64,000 nt of DNA, taken from Anaspis maculata. Taxonomy: Eukaryota > Arthropoda > Insecta > Coleoptera > Scraptiidae. This document shows, in pieces, positions 1 through 10,034 of the stretch (the first letter of the stretch is position 1; each line of letters starts with the position of its first letter). Where the stretch lies: positions 50,260,601 to 50,324,600 of the forward strand of contig OX421964.1 in the NCBI GenBank assembly GCA_949128115.1. The letters run 5' to 3'. Both the position numbers and the translations under genes were made by a program. The notes under the pieces were generated by a model, which saw nothing but the letters and a program-made list of their open reading frames with translations, was not told the origin of the DNA and made no database searches.

Positions 1-558
1 AAGATTTTATCTACAATGGTCTTTGAAATGTTTGGCAAATGTCAGAATTTATTGGAAATAGGACAGGAACGCGCAGAATCATCATTTTTTCACGTCGCCC
101 ATGACGACGTGTTAAAAGTGACGGGTATTACTCAACGCTTGTAGATAAAATTATTTTTTACTCATATTCTGAGAAACTGTTGAAATTGCTGTCATGTTAT
201 TAACATATTGTCATGCGGCATTTATCCGAAATTTTCAAACCTGATGGAATTAAGGACTAGGTAATCAGATATGCTTGAAGATTTTGAATGTCTACTTTTC
301 CACTTAGTATCTCTGCCGTTCTCGATTGCGGAAGTAACCAGAAATCCAAGAAAATTTACTTATGGCTGTCTGCGTTGCGTAGTTTCATCCTTCGTGTAGT
401 TTTAATATTCTGAAATGAGAAGTACCTAACTAATATGATCAATATTGTCAATTTCCTACTTGACGTCAAAATATTTCCGCGGACCATTTTTTAATAACAT
501 GTATACCAACCCTACCTACTTGATAGTAATAGTATACCTACCCTATATACCTACTTAA
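1..558. other. AT-rich intergenic DNA, no gene seen
   Basis: No open frame with recognisable protein similarity, RNA gene or long repeat is visible here. The right end (about 505-560) carries short CTACCTACT-type simple-sequence runs of the kind that recur across the window. Confidence 0.5.
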
Positions 559-1375
559 TATAGTAGGATCACTTGTACCGTGATTCTAGTTGGCTGTGAG
601 ATTTTGTTTCTAAGTTTTCAAATCTGATATTTGAAAACTCCCTAGAACTTGGCAGTTGGTTGCATTGATATTTGAAAGTTTAAGCTTGACGACAAGATCA
701 ACAACTTTACCGTTTGTCAGATCGAGTGTCAAATAGACTGAAAACCACGAGTTTCACGAAAATTGTGGTGAAATTATGCCCATTACTGTGAAAACTGTGT
801 TTGCGCCTCAGCTTGTGTCTTGAACAATAACGTCCAGTGCCCATTTTAAAGTCCTCGAGAGTGCCATCAAGAACTCGCTTCTGGGAGAAAAAATGGGCGA
901 AAGGGGTGCTGGGCATGTACCCCATAACGTTCAGCTTTGCGGAGAAGACGTGAATCTATTTTCAAAAACCACATATTATGGAAGCATTGTGAACTATTCC
1001 TGGTTTTTAAAAGAAGTACCTACACTCTGGAAGGCTGGAAACGATGAGAAGCTGAACCCTCCTAATTTTTGTGGGGATGGGATTCATCGGCGTTAATACT
1101 TGATTTCACTGCTCAGGACATCGTACTGGAACAAGAAATTTGCGGAACTTGTGAAAGGTGAACAACATCCACTCCATATTTGCAATTTGCAAAGTTGATT
1201 TCGGTAAATTTTCCATTTTTGACAGCAACAGTCAACACACCATCACACCAACATAACCTATCTTTCGAAGCCAGACGCTCAGGCGCACACTAGGCAGTTG
1301 GACGTGAAGTCTACAATGCCAAACTTTGAAATTTGCCCAGCCTACTAGAATCACGGTACAAGTGAACCTACTATA
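559..1375. mobile_element. Short TIR DNA element, TATAGTAGG ends
   Basis: The two ends are inverted copies of about 38 bp: the left begins TATAGTAGGATCACTTGTAC, and the reverse complement of the right begins TATAGTAGGTTCACTTGTAC. Both continue through an ACCGTGATTCTAGT block and GGCTG. Both ends are also homologous to the ends of the much larger element at 54752-58679: the left 120 bp, including a CAAATCTGA(T/A)ATTTGAAAA block, and the right 120 bp, including GTCTACA and TTTGCCCAGCC. No transposase is encoded, so it is non-autonomous. The flanks show TA next to both ends, which could be a 2-bp target duplication. The short open frame at 893-1096 inside it has no recognisable product. Confidence 0.75.
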
Positions 1376-1544
1376 GTTTAAGTACTTGCAGGTACTAATT
1401 ACCCTTATTTAGTTTATATTACACCTACATATCTACCTGTCAGATATAATGAACTATATTACGCGACGATGGTGAAGCGGGCAACACAGACGCATTAACT
1501 TCAAATTTGAAAGCCTGCCTCAATCAACAAGTCACTTTTACCAA

Positions 1545-1695
1545 CATAGGTACACTTATGCCCGCGGCACACGAGGCATTTTTGCCCGCAATTTTCCAGG
1601 CATTTTTGCGTGCAATTTTTCAGGCATTTTTTCACGCAATTTTTCATGTGTGTTTTGGCGGCACACGATGCAGGTTTTCCTGCATGTTTTTAGAC
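1545..1695. repeat. Quasi-periodic GCAATTTTTCA/GCATTTTTGC repeat, copy 1
   Basis: About six alternating blocks of GGCATTTTTGC and GCAATTTTTCA follow a GC-rich head reading TATGCCCGCGGCACACGAGG. A second GGCGGCACACGA block closes the array near 1660. The same head and blocks occur in reverse orientation at 8200-8400 and in diverged form at 2048-2230. Open frames through it (such as 1507-1716) are by-products of the periodicity. Confidence 0.65.
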
Positions 1696-2047
1696 TTACG
1701 CTGTCAGTTTGAATAGCAAACGTCATCTCATGAGTATGTGGGGCTGAATTAGCTTGCTTGGGGTCTGTTTCACCCTCTTCGAAAGTGATAAGTGCTATTT
1801 TTGATTGTGGAAATTGAAACAGCTATGGAATTGTGGAGTTTGTGAGGAGGTCTGATAGAAAAATCATAAACCAGTGCTACATTCTACTGACGCTTCTTTC
1901 CCTTGAACCCGGATTTAGCCTTAGAAGTGATCAGGGCTCTCAAATGAATTGTGGGGAGAGAGCTTTGTGAAGCATTTTGTCATCGAAGCATAACCTAAGA
2001 TTGGTCTGTCAACTTTCTTGCGTGAAAACAAGCCGCATATTTTTGAC

Positions 2048-2230
2048 CCATTCACACGGGGCATTTTTCCGTGCAATTTTTCAGGAATGTTTTCGGGCAT
2101 GTTTTGTGGCTCGTGGGTTGTCATGGAAATCGAGCTCTCTCTTTCTAGTTTTTCAAATTTTCACGATGAGTTTCAGGCATGTTTTCGCGCAATTTTCTGT
2201 GCAATTTTGTGTCAATGTCAAAAGGAATAA
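2048..2230. repeat. Quasi-periodic GCAATTTTTCA repeat, copy 2
   Basis: This copy is diverged and in the same orientation as copy 1. It has CACACGGGGCATTTTTCC, then GTGCAATTTTTCAGG, then the block GGCTCGTGGGTTGTCATGG followed by AAATCGA, then further GCATGTTTTCGCGCAATTTT units. The TCGTGGGTTGTCAT block matches the centre of the copy at 8200-8400, so these are homologous units and not chance low complexity. Confidence 0.6.
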
Positions 2231-2349
2231 CGGCTTCTATCTTCTTTATCAAATAGGGGTTGATTTTCCAACATAAGCCTCATCTGTGTACCTCCATGTG
2301 AGTACGTTATGCACTGCCAGAATCCAGATTCTTAATAAAATATTTTGAC

Positions 2350-3000
2350 GCTGGTTACTGGAGGACATTCCGGCATGTCGCCGCGGGTCGGCCGATGGAA
2401 TAGGTTGATCTAGCACTAGCAGACAAACTCATGTGAGAATCAATGTGAAGATGAATGGGATGGGATGCTCTACAATATTCAAACTGTGTACCTACTCCAT
2501 AAAACTTTTGCTGTAGAATCATGATTAGGCCCTCGATCAGTCCCCCCAAGTGGCAAAACTTTAGGTGCTACGGGACAAATCACTTGCAATGATACAATAT
2601 GATTTGCTTCAACTTTCATTGCAGTACCTACCACAAAATGCAGAATCTCGTGAGAGTTTTTATTGTACGGACAACTGGTGCTTAGAATGGGCATCCATTC
2701 GCTCCTCAAAAGGGCTTTGTTGATGCAGTAGGTAACACAAAGGAATCTGGCCTAGGTCTTTATTGTCCTTGTAAAGAAGGAAAGAAGGGCCTCCATTCGC
2801 CCTTCAAGGGGAAAAAACGTTCATGCGGTAGGTATACGGCGATACTGAACTACACATGGCAAGAGTTCTTGCATCTTCAAATCTGGGGAGTCTCCAGTCG
2901 TCCCCTATAAGGGACGAGCTTTGGGTGCTGCGGGAAATTGCTTGAAATTGTGCGTGGTTAGCTTGGGCCAGATCTTATTGCAGTAGAATCAAATCAGGGT
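2350..3000. other. Noncoding DNA with weak diverged direct repeats
   Basis: Loosely repeated phrases such as CCATTCGC(T/C)C(T/C)TCAA (about 2694 and 2792) and TAGGTGCT(A/G)CGGG / GGGTGCTGCGGG (about 2560 and 2915) recur. This suggests a very decayed tandem array. No gene is supported. Confidence 0.35.
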
Positions 3001-3004
3001 CATT

Positions 3005-3150
3005 TCGCTATTGAGCTTTACTACAAAACAATTGTTTGGAGCTCCTTATAGAACCCACATATTGGAGGTTTTGAGAATGTGCAGCGTAGGTTTCTCAAGT
3101 TTTTGTCTTTCAGCGGCAAACAAACAAGTGATCTAATGAAACCACCACCT
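3005..3150 (+). pseudogene. LINE reverse transcriptase C-terminal remnant
   Basis: Reading this strand gives TIVWSS, a stop, then a run containing ENVQRRFLKFLSFSGKQTS. That matches the well-conserved stretch after the RT domain of insect non-LTR retrotransposons, where a VWSP-type segment is followed by an ExVQ(R/K)xFLxxLxF motif. The fragment is only about 45 codons long, has an internal stop and is cut off on the right by a TIR element at 3253. It is a dead 3' fragment of a LINE ORF2. The exact clade cannot be read from so short a piece. Confidence 0.55.
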
Positions 3151-3259
3151 AATAATTATGCCCAAGGCCAAGAAAGCTACAGCTCCCACTCAGAACTTTA
3201 ATACAGCAGAAAGCCTAAAGCCAACAATCTTTCATCTCCGGAGACACTGTAGGGTGCTA

Positions 3260-3320
3260 GGACAATTCGTCGCGGACAATTCGTCTCACGGACAATTCGT
3301 CCAACGGACAATTCGTCGCA
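3260..3320. repeat. Left subterminal array of GGACAATTCGTC units
   Basis: Four GGACAATTCGTC units are separated by 2-4 bp spacers (GC, TCAC, CAAC). They are the inverted counterpart of the right-end array of the same element. Spaced subterminal motifs of this type are where transposases bind in several DNA-transposon families; that role is inferred here. Confidence 0.75.
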
Positions 3321-5635
3321 AGTGAAGGCTTTGGAAGGTAAGGGGGTTATATTACACATGAAGACACAAGGGGGGTCAATAAAGGGATCTAAAAATCATA
3401 AGCAAATACAAGGGGTTTCGACAGATATCCGTACGCCACGGAAAAATGCAACGGGGCTCAGCAAGGCTTCAAACGATATTGAAAACACAAGGGGGCCTTA
3501 TGGAGCTTCATATAACAAATGAAGACAAAAGGGAGCTAACTGATACTCTGAAAGCCATTAAAAGCTTAAGTGGACCAATTAGGGTCCCATACTACACCCA
3601 AGAGACAAGGAGGCTCGAGAGGGCCCCGAATATCACATAGAGGCACAAGGTGCTTACTACTGCTTCGAAAGCCACGGAAAGGTGTGAGGGGGCTCGACTT
3701 GCAGGGCTTCAAAAGACGTTGAAGAAACAAGGGGGCTCACGGGAGCTATAGCACAAGAAGGCAACAGAAGGCTCACTGGAATTCTAATAGTTGCATTGAA
3801 AAACATAAGGAGGCTCACTAGGGCTCCAAGCTACACTTGTGGAAACAAGGGGGCTCACTAGGGCTTCAAGCTACACTTATGGACACCAGGGGACTCACCA
3901 GGGCTCCAAACTACACTTGCGGGCACAAGGGGGACCAAGAGCGTTCCGTAAGTTTATCACATGAAGGCACAAGGGACTTACACTAGGGCTTTCAGCAATG
4001 TAAAAGCGCACAAGATGGCTTACCGGAATTCTGAAAGCCACGGAAACACATAAGGGGGCTCATTAGGGCTCTTAACGACACACAGGGCACAAGATGCCTA
4101 ACAAGAATCTGGAAATCACGGGAAAATGCAAGGGGGCTCCATAGAACTTCATATAATATTGGTGACACAAGGGGGCCCAAGGAGCTTTTTATAACAAGAA
4201 AAAGCAAAAGGGGGCTTACTGTATGGTACTCTAAAAGCCAACACAAGTGGACTGATTGGGGCTCCAAACTACACATAAGGGTACAAAGGGGACCCGATGG
4301 AGCTCCTAAAGCCATGGAAATACAACAAGGGGGCCCAATGAAGCTCTGTATAATCAAAAAAGTGAAAGGGGGGTGCTGGGTTTCTGGAAGCCATAAAAAA
4401 CAAAAGGGTCTCACTAGGACTCCAAACTACACTCCGATAGGGCTCCGCATATCACAAAGGCACAAGGGAGCCCAAAGAGCTTTATATAACAACAGAAGGC
4501 AAAAGGGGCTCACTGGAATTCCGAAAGCTACGAAAAAAACACAAGGGGGCTCATTAGGGCTCCATACTACACTTGAAGACACAAGGGGCCCGATAGGGCT
4601 CTGAATATCACATAAAGGCACAAGGTACTGCTCCGAAAGCCACGGAAAGATGTAAGGGGGCTCAGCAGGGCTTCAAAAGACGTTGAAGAAACAAGGGAGC
4701 CCACTGGAGCTCTGGATAACATAAGAAGGCAACAGGGGGCTTACTGGAATTCTGTCATGGAGAAACACAAGGGGGCTCACTAGGGCTCCAAGCTATACTT
4801 CTGGACAAAAGAGGGCTCACTAGGGCTCCAAACTGCACTTGCGGACACAAGGGGGTCCGATATGGCTCCGTATATCACATGAAGGCAGAAGGGACTTACA
4901 CTAGGGCTTCCAGCAATGCAAAAGCCACAAGATGGCTTACTGGAATTCTGAAAGCCACGAGAACACATAAGGGGGCTCTTTATAACGAGAACTTCTAACG
5001 GTATTGAAGACACAAGGGGGCCCCATGGAGGTCTGTATAACAAAATAACGCGAAATGGGGCTTACTGGTACCTACTCCAAAATTCATGAAAAAACATAAG
5101 GAGGCTCAACGGGGCTCCAACTACACCTGAAGGCGCAATGGGGCCCGATAGGGCTTCAACATGCCATGACGGCATAACGCGACTTGCTGCTCCGGAATTC
5201 ATGGAAAATGCAAGGAAACTCAGCAGGGCTTCAAATTACGATGAATATAGAATAAGGGGGCCCAGTGCATGGAGCTCTTAATAACACAAGACTGCAAAAG
5301 GGGCCTTATGGAAATCTGAAAGCAATGAAAAACATGAGAGGACTCATTAGAGCTCAAAAATTACACTAGAAAAGATGAGGGACCCGATAGGGGCCAAATA
5401 TCTCATGAAAGTATACTTAAGGGGCTTACTGGTGCTCCCAAAGCTCGGTGTACTAGCAAAAATTCTCGGAATGATGCAAGAGAACTGAGCAGAGCTCCAA
5501 AGACATAAAGAAACCAGGGTGCGCAGTAGGGCTCCAAATACTACAAAAAAGAATAGGGGGCTTACCAAAGTTCGAAAAGCAACGAAAAAAAAAGGGACTT
5601 GTTAAAGCTAAGACAAAGGGCAAAACATTATTTTG

Positions 5636-5727
5636 CGACGAATAGTCCGTGAGACGAATTGTCTGCGGGACGAATTGTCCGCGGGACGAATTGTCCGCTA
5701 CGAATTGTCCGCGGGACGAATTGTCCG
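5636..5727. repeat. Right subterminal array of GACGAATTGTCC units
   Basis: Five to six units of GACGAATTGTCC, spaced by CGCG or similar, mirror the left array, including the shared GTGAGACGAAT/ATTCGTCTCAC junction. One unit is mutated (GACGAATAGTCC) and one has lost two bases (CTACGAATTGTCC). Confidence 0.75.
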
Positions 5728-5741
5728 GTCACGCACTGTAG

Positions 5742-6400
5742 ATATCCATGCAACAAACTTTACAAAGGAAATCCAAGCGAGAGGACATCTGGCTGAGTTA
5801 CAGCACCTTATAGAAAGAATCGGCAGCGTTATGTACGTACATACAACGTTGGACTTCATAATCGCAGACCAGTTCGAGTACATGCAAACCAGGTGAAGAC
5901 GATGTATGATGGAATAAGAAGCCTAATTAAAGAGGTCCAACAGCCTTTACAACTCTTTCTAAAAGCCTTCTCCGCACCGATCGGGCTCCTACAGCAGACA
6001 AACATCACCAAGTCCAATCTTGAGAAAGCCATCACATTTATGGACCCCCCTCGAATACTGTCCAAACCGCAGCGTAGTCGAGCAGTACCCAGACATCTCC
6101 AGGACTCTTTATCTTGGACCCAGGATCCTCAAAGCAGGAAGGTGTTAGTAGTAAGAACTAAGACTTTTTGGAGCAAAAATAAAATGGCAAGCCAGGGGGG
6201 CTACAATAACTGCCAGAAGCAGTGGCCATCCGTCATTCGCCGTATAGCCGTAGCCCCTCAGCGCTGTTTCCATCACCTAAATTTTGTTATCAAAAAAGTG
6301 CTAAATCACTGAACCCCTCCTCCCCTACTGTTAAGAATTTGCATGCGGGAAGATACTTCAATAATTCAGAGACAAATGGTCAAAGACTATTTTATTACTG
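5742..6400. other. Unassigned segment with two short open frames
   Basis: Two plus-strand open frames (to about 5896, and 5893-6312) run through this stretch with fairly ordinary residue composition. I do not recognise a domain in either. Because the next kilobase is a Ty3/gypsy remnant on the other strand, this may be decayed retroelement or flanking DNA. No function is claimed. Confidence 0.3.
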
Positions 6401-6539
6401 TGTATAGGCACTGTTCATGAAGTAACAGTCCACAAATAATTTGACGGATTGAGAAGGTATTGCTTCTCTTGGCTTCGCTGTCCGCACTGTCGCATGTCGG
6501 TCGGTCGGTCGTTCTAAATTCAAATCTGCTCTGGTTTCA

Positions 6540-7490
6540 TGCCGCTCCTTAGATACACGAGCAAGTATTCGCTTCTTTACATGCTCCATAATACTCAGAC
6601 TTCTGTGACTCCTTCTGGGAAGTATAATATCGTCGATCCTTTTTATCAAGGTGCATGGTCTCTTCAACGACGAATGGAGCCTCGGGGATCTTCTCTTTTT
6701 GCATCGAGGTATGCACAGCCACACAAATATGGTCACCAGCTTGAAATCCTTCAGAGCTACGGTTGGAGCCACCTACTGGTTAAGCAGTGCGTATGCTCCT
6801 GACCACTTGCTGAAATAATAGTTCCTGACATCTGAAACGTTTCTACTGAGACTACACCTTAAATATACCGGTGTACTCCGTGCCGCTCCGTGTGATTTTG
6901 TTTCGCACACGTTTCCCAACATTTTGTTCACTCCAAATGCCCTCCATTAGTGCCATCGTGCACCTTTCTCAAGACCTCCTCCACCACTTGTTTCTATTAT
7001 TCTTGGCAAGTGTATTTCTTATTCGGGCCTTCCTGTTTTTTTAATATCCCTCCATTCTCAAAATGTTTCATTGGACCAAGACGGCCTTTAGCTCCGGTCC
7101 TTAAGATCGCTTTCTGTTTCCAGAGCTGTTTTCTTTACGCAACCGATCCAACAGCAAAGTCTTCCCGTTGCTCTTTTTTCACTGTAGCTATGGTCCATTT
7201 TTGTGAAATCTCATTACGGGATTGGCCTGACCTGTCCTTTACTTGACCTGTCCACCTTCTTGCAGTGATCGCAGTTGTCTCTTCATGGTCTTTAGAAAAG
7301 AGTGCCTGCATTGCAATAACTTTTCCTGGTCGGTATTGGATTTTGAAATCGTACTGTTGCATTTTATCCGCCCATTTTGTCAGTTGCCCTTCCGGATTCT
7401 TCACCTAAAGTAACCATGTCAGTGGACACGGTCTGTTTTCACCAAAAATTCCATTGCTTCAAGAACACCTAGAATTTTATCTCTTTCAAA
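6540..7490 (-). pseudogene. Ty3/gypsy-type pol remnant (RNase H, integrase parts)
   Basis: Reading the minus strand from about 7490 downwards, the first piece is the end of an RNase H domain: an FLVKTDR segment, a frame break, then NPEGQLTKWADKM and QQYDFKIQYRPGK. This is the conserved LxxW...YDFxIxYRPGK signature, with the usual ADALSR changed to MQALFS. About 300 bp further on, a frame gives VLRKVHDGTNGGHLE, the start of the His-His-Cys-Cys zinc-binding region of integrase. Further on (about 6770-6560) comes VWLCIPRCKKRRSP with a following KRIDDIILP, the post-catalytic C-terminal part of gypsy integrase. The catalytic core between them is missing and several frameshifts separate the pieces. 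It is a dead, internally deleted retrotransposon copy. No LTRs were found. Confidence 0.7.
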
Positions 7491-7499
7491 ATTTTTAGG

Positions 7500-8195
7500 T
7501 ACCTATGTGTACTATTTTGAATTAGAAGTACTAAAATGCCAAAGGATAAAGTCTTTGCTTACGCTCACTATAGGTTTGAAGAACTACTGTAGCGTTTCAT
7601 CGAACATGTTCGCCTTTCTGCTTTATAGGTAGGTACAAATCCAAAAAATTGCAGGTAGGTACAAGTATATTTGATTCTTCAAGAGTGAATAATGGCTTCA
7701 TGGTGTCGAGTTCGACATCCACACAGTTCTTTCAACAATTCTGTCAGGCAGTGGATACTGGTATTCTTGATGGAAGACACTTGTTGCTGTCTGTGGTCCT
7801 CTACCAAGTTGGTCTAGCTCCATTATACAGATCAGCAGTTTGAGCTCTCCCAGGCACTTTGAACTGAGCCACAGGTAACACAAATTCACAGTAGTTGTTG
7901 TCTCAGTATGATAATGTGATACCACTTCACTGTTGTATATTCCTTCAATGTTTATTGTTTTGCTCGAACTCCTACGCTGCAAGTCAGGAAAGGTGACTCG
8001 GAGGTCAGTCTTGAGTCACTTTTGAACATGAAATCGAAAGGAATGCCTTCCTACGATTGGATTTTCTACCGAGTTACCGTGGATCGTAAATGCTGGAAAG
8101 CAACTACAGATTAGGCACTACTCCTCGAAACCCACACAAGATAGCAAATAAAAGCACCGATTTATTGACAATTCTCATTGAGTTGTCACATGTGT
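7500..8195. other. Noncoding or decayed DNA beside the gypsy remnant
   Basis: A minus-strand open frame of 94 codons (7698-7982) exists, but I recognise no motif in it. It could be more decayed retroelement, since it lies upstream of the RNase H piece in the same orientation. Confidence 0.25.
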
Positions 8196-8400
8196 CAGAA
8201 ATCCTGCCAGAAAACATGCACGAAAACATGCACGAAAAATTGCGTGAAAAATTGCGCGCAAATTTGCATGCAAAAACCCCGCAAATTCGATTTCTATGAC
8301 AACCCGCGAGCCTGAAAAATTGCACGCAAAAATGCCAGGGAAATTGCAGGCAAAAATGCCTCGTGTGCCGCGGGCATTATACACATGCCTACCCTTCCAC
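8195..8400. repeat. Quasi-periodic GCAATTTTTCA repeat, copy 3 (inverted)
   Basis: This is the reverse-orientation copy of the repeat at 1545-1695. Units GAAAACATGCAC, GAAAAATTGCG and AAATTGCGCGCA are followed by a central block GACAACCCGCGAGCC and then GCAAAAATGCC units, ending CGTGTGCCGCGGGCAT. The central block matches copy 2 and the GC-rich end matches copy 1, so one ancestral unit can be pieced together from the three copies. Short self-complementary cores such as TTGCGCGCAA and TTGCATGCAA lie inside. Confidence 0.65.
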
Positions 8401-8449
8401 ACAACTTTTGGACCAACTGCCTTGATTTTATCGTTAATATTCACCAGGC

Positions 8450-10032
8450 CAGTTTTTTATGATAAGACTGTCAAATTAGGGAACTAGAAGGGACTGTATC
8501 AACTCAACTTCATCTATTATAATGACATTTACCGCGGCGTATTATGCTTTAGTTACTCTCTCCATCACCAGAGTCGTTATAAAACTTTTTAAATTTATGG
8601 TGCATCCATACTGCCTATATAGATACTTCCCAGTTTCACCTTCGCCGTCACAAATCTTTAGACACATCTAGAGACCTTTAGGCCGCAATTTCACGACTCC
8701 ACTGCATATTTATCCGATTCTTACTGCAGGTGAACTCCTCCCCCTATAAGAACGCACGATCTTAACATTTGTGACTTGCAATAATACTCTTGATAATTTA
8801 TTTGCTACGTACTGTACCTACCCAATTTAGATTCGATTGTATCTCGGGAGGCTATAAATTATTTTTCGAAAAAGTGAGCGGTGTGCTTGAGTCCTCCCTA
8901 TCCCCCTTTCCGCTGATGGAAAAAAATGGACGTATTTGCGTCGCGCTGCAATTATCTTGTTCCACTTGAGTTGAGTAGTGTAATTGTTGCTTTGTGCGGC
9001 AATGGAAAATATAGTACTGTATTAGAAATAAGATAAAAACAATAATTTATACAGGTACCTACCTACTTAACGTGGACTGTTGTATTTCTATTTTCTATGG
9101 CTGTTTGTAGTTACGGAATTTGGTTCGAAGTTCTTGAAGTTGAAAGCTTTTGAAAGTGACAATCGGAAAAACATAAAAGGGTAAAAATGGAATGCCTATT
9201 TATATAAAAAATATGGTAATTTTCCCTAAATTCTTGGAGTTCTGCTGGTGCTGGTGTGTGGTGTGGGTGCCTCCTTCAGTAGCTGTGGGGGTTAATTATA
9301 ATTAAACAAACGGAGCGCGGCTTAATTTTTTTAAATGACTTCTCGCAGCAGGAGCATATAACCGACGGATGCGAACGGTTTTTAAATGGTGAATGAAAAA
9401 TAGCACTACTTAGGAAATTGGAAGTGGTATTTATTTAGTCTTTTCAATTCACCACGCTCAAAGGTTTATGTTAATCTGTTGCATTTCAACTTAGTCAAAT
9501 CTATCACGGATTAATTACTACATATGAACGAAGAATTCTAGACATAAAAGTTGCAGTTTGACGTTTCAGCTTAAACCCCACTCCTAATTCGATTTATGTC
9601 TCTGAACAATCGCAAGAATGCTTGAGAAGAAATTAAAATAGTTTTTATTCGAGAGCTATTAATGGGAAATGTGCCACACACGACGCCACGAGTGGACATT
9701 CAGCGAAACCAAATATAATATAATCAATGGTGGATACGTCATACATAAATCAAGAATTACCATAGTAATTATAAGAAAAACTAAGCAGAGACCACGTTTT
9801 TGATGCTCGATACTGTGCAATCTGATCTGCAATAGGGATTCCACTGTAGGTAAGCACTAAAAATGTCCAACTTCTTGATTTCAAAGTAATTCAGACGCCT
9901 GACCCACGTTTGACCTCAAGTTGCTGAAAGAGAATGCCTGGCTTTTTTTCGCTGATACTTAGTCCCAAATAGGTACAGTCACCCAGTAGTTGTTCCATCT
10001 TTATTTCAAAGTTTAATTAATGTCGTCATATA
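8450..10032. other. AT-rich intergenic DNA, no gene seen
   Basis: About 1.6 kb without a convincing coding frame, RNA gene or long repeat. The largest frame, 61 codons at 9659-9844 on the minus strand, is unrecognised. Confidence 0.45.
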
Positions 10033-10034
10033 TA

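Larger units (their letters stand above)
3253..5733. mobile_element. TIR element filled with a GGGGGCTCA minisatellite
   Basis: The element is 2481 bp, flanked on both sides by the 8-bp direct repeat CACTGTAG (3245-3252 and 5734-5741), which fits a target-site duplication. Each end carries an array of GGACAATTCGTC units in inverted orientation. Between them lie about 2.3 kb of degenerate units, often 50-70 bp long, built around ACAAGGGGGCTCACTAGGGC, TCCAAACTACACTT and GAAAGCCACGGAAA. The array yields many spurious open frames on both strands, for example 140 codons at 3992-4414 on the minus strand. No transposase is present. An 8-bp duplication is typical of hAT-like insertion, but the ends do not match canonical hAT termini that I know, so the superfamily is left open. 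Confidence 0.7.

Noticed and set aside
3300..5600. Repeated units resembling a CRISPR array or a repeat-rich gene
   Set aside because: Units vary in length and sequence, there are no constant repeats with unique spacers, and the open frames on both strands (up to 140 codons) follow the tandem period. It is a minisatellite inside a TIR element.
5893..6312. 139-codon plus-strand open frame as a possible gene
   Set aside because: No recognisable domain and no splice or start context, and it lies beside retroelement debris. It is kept only as an unassigned segment.
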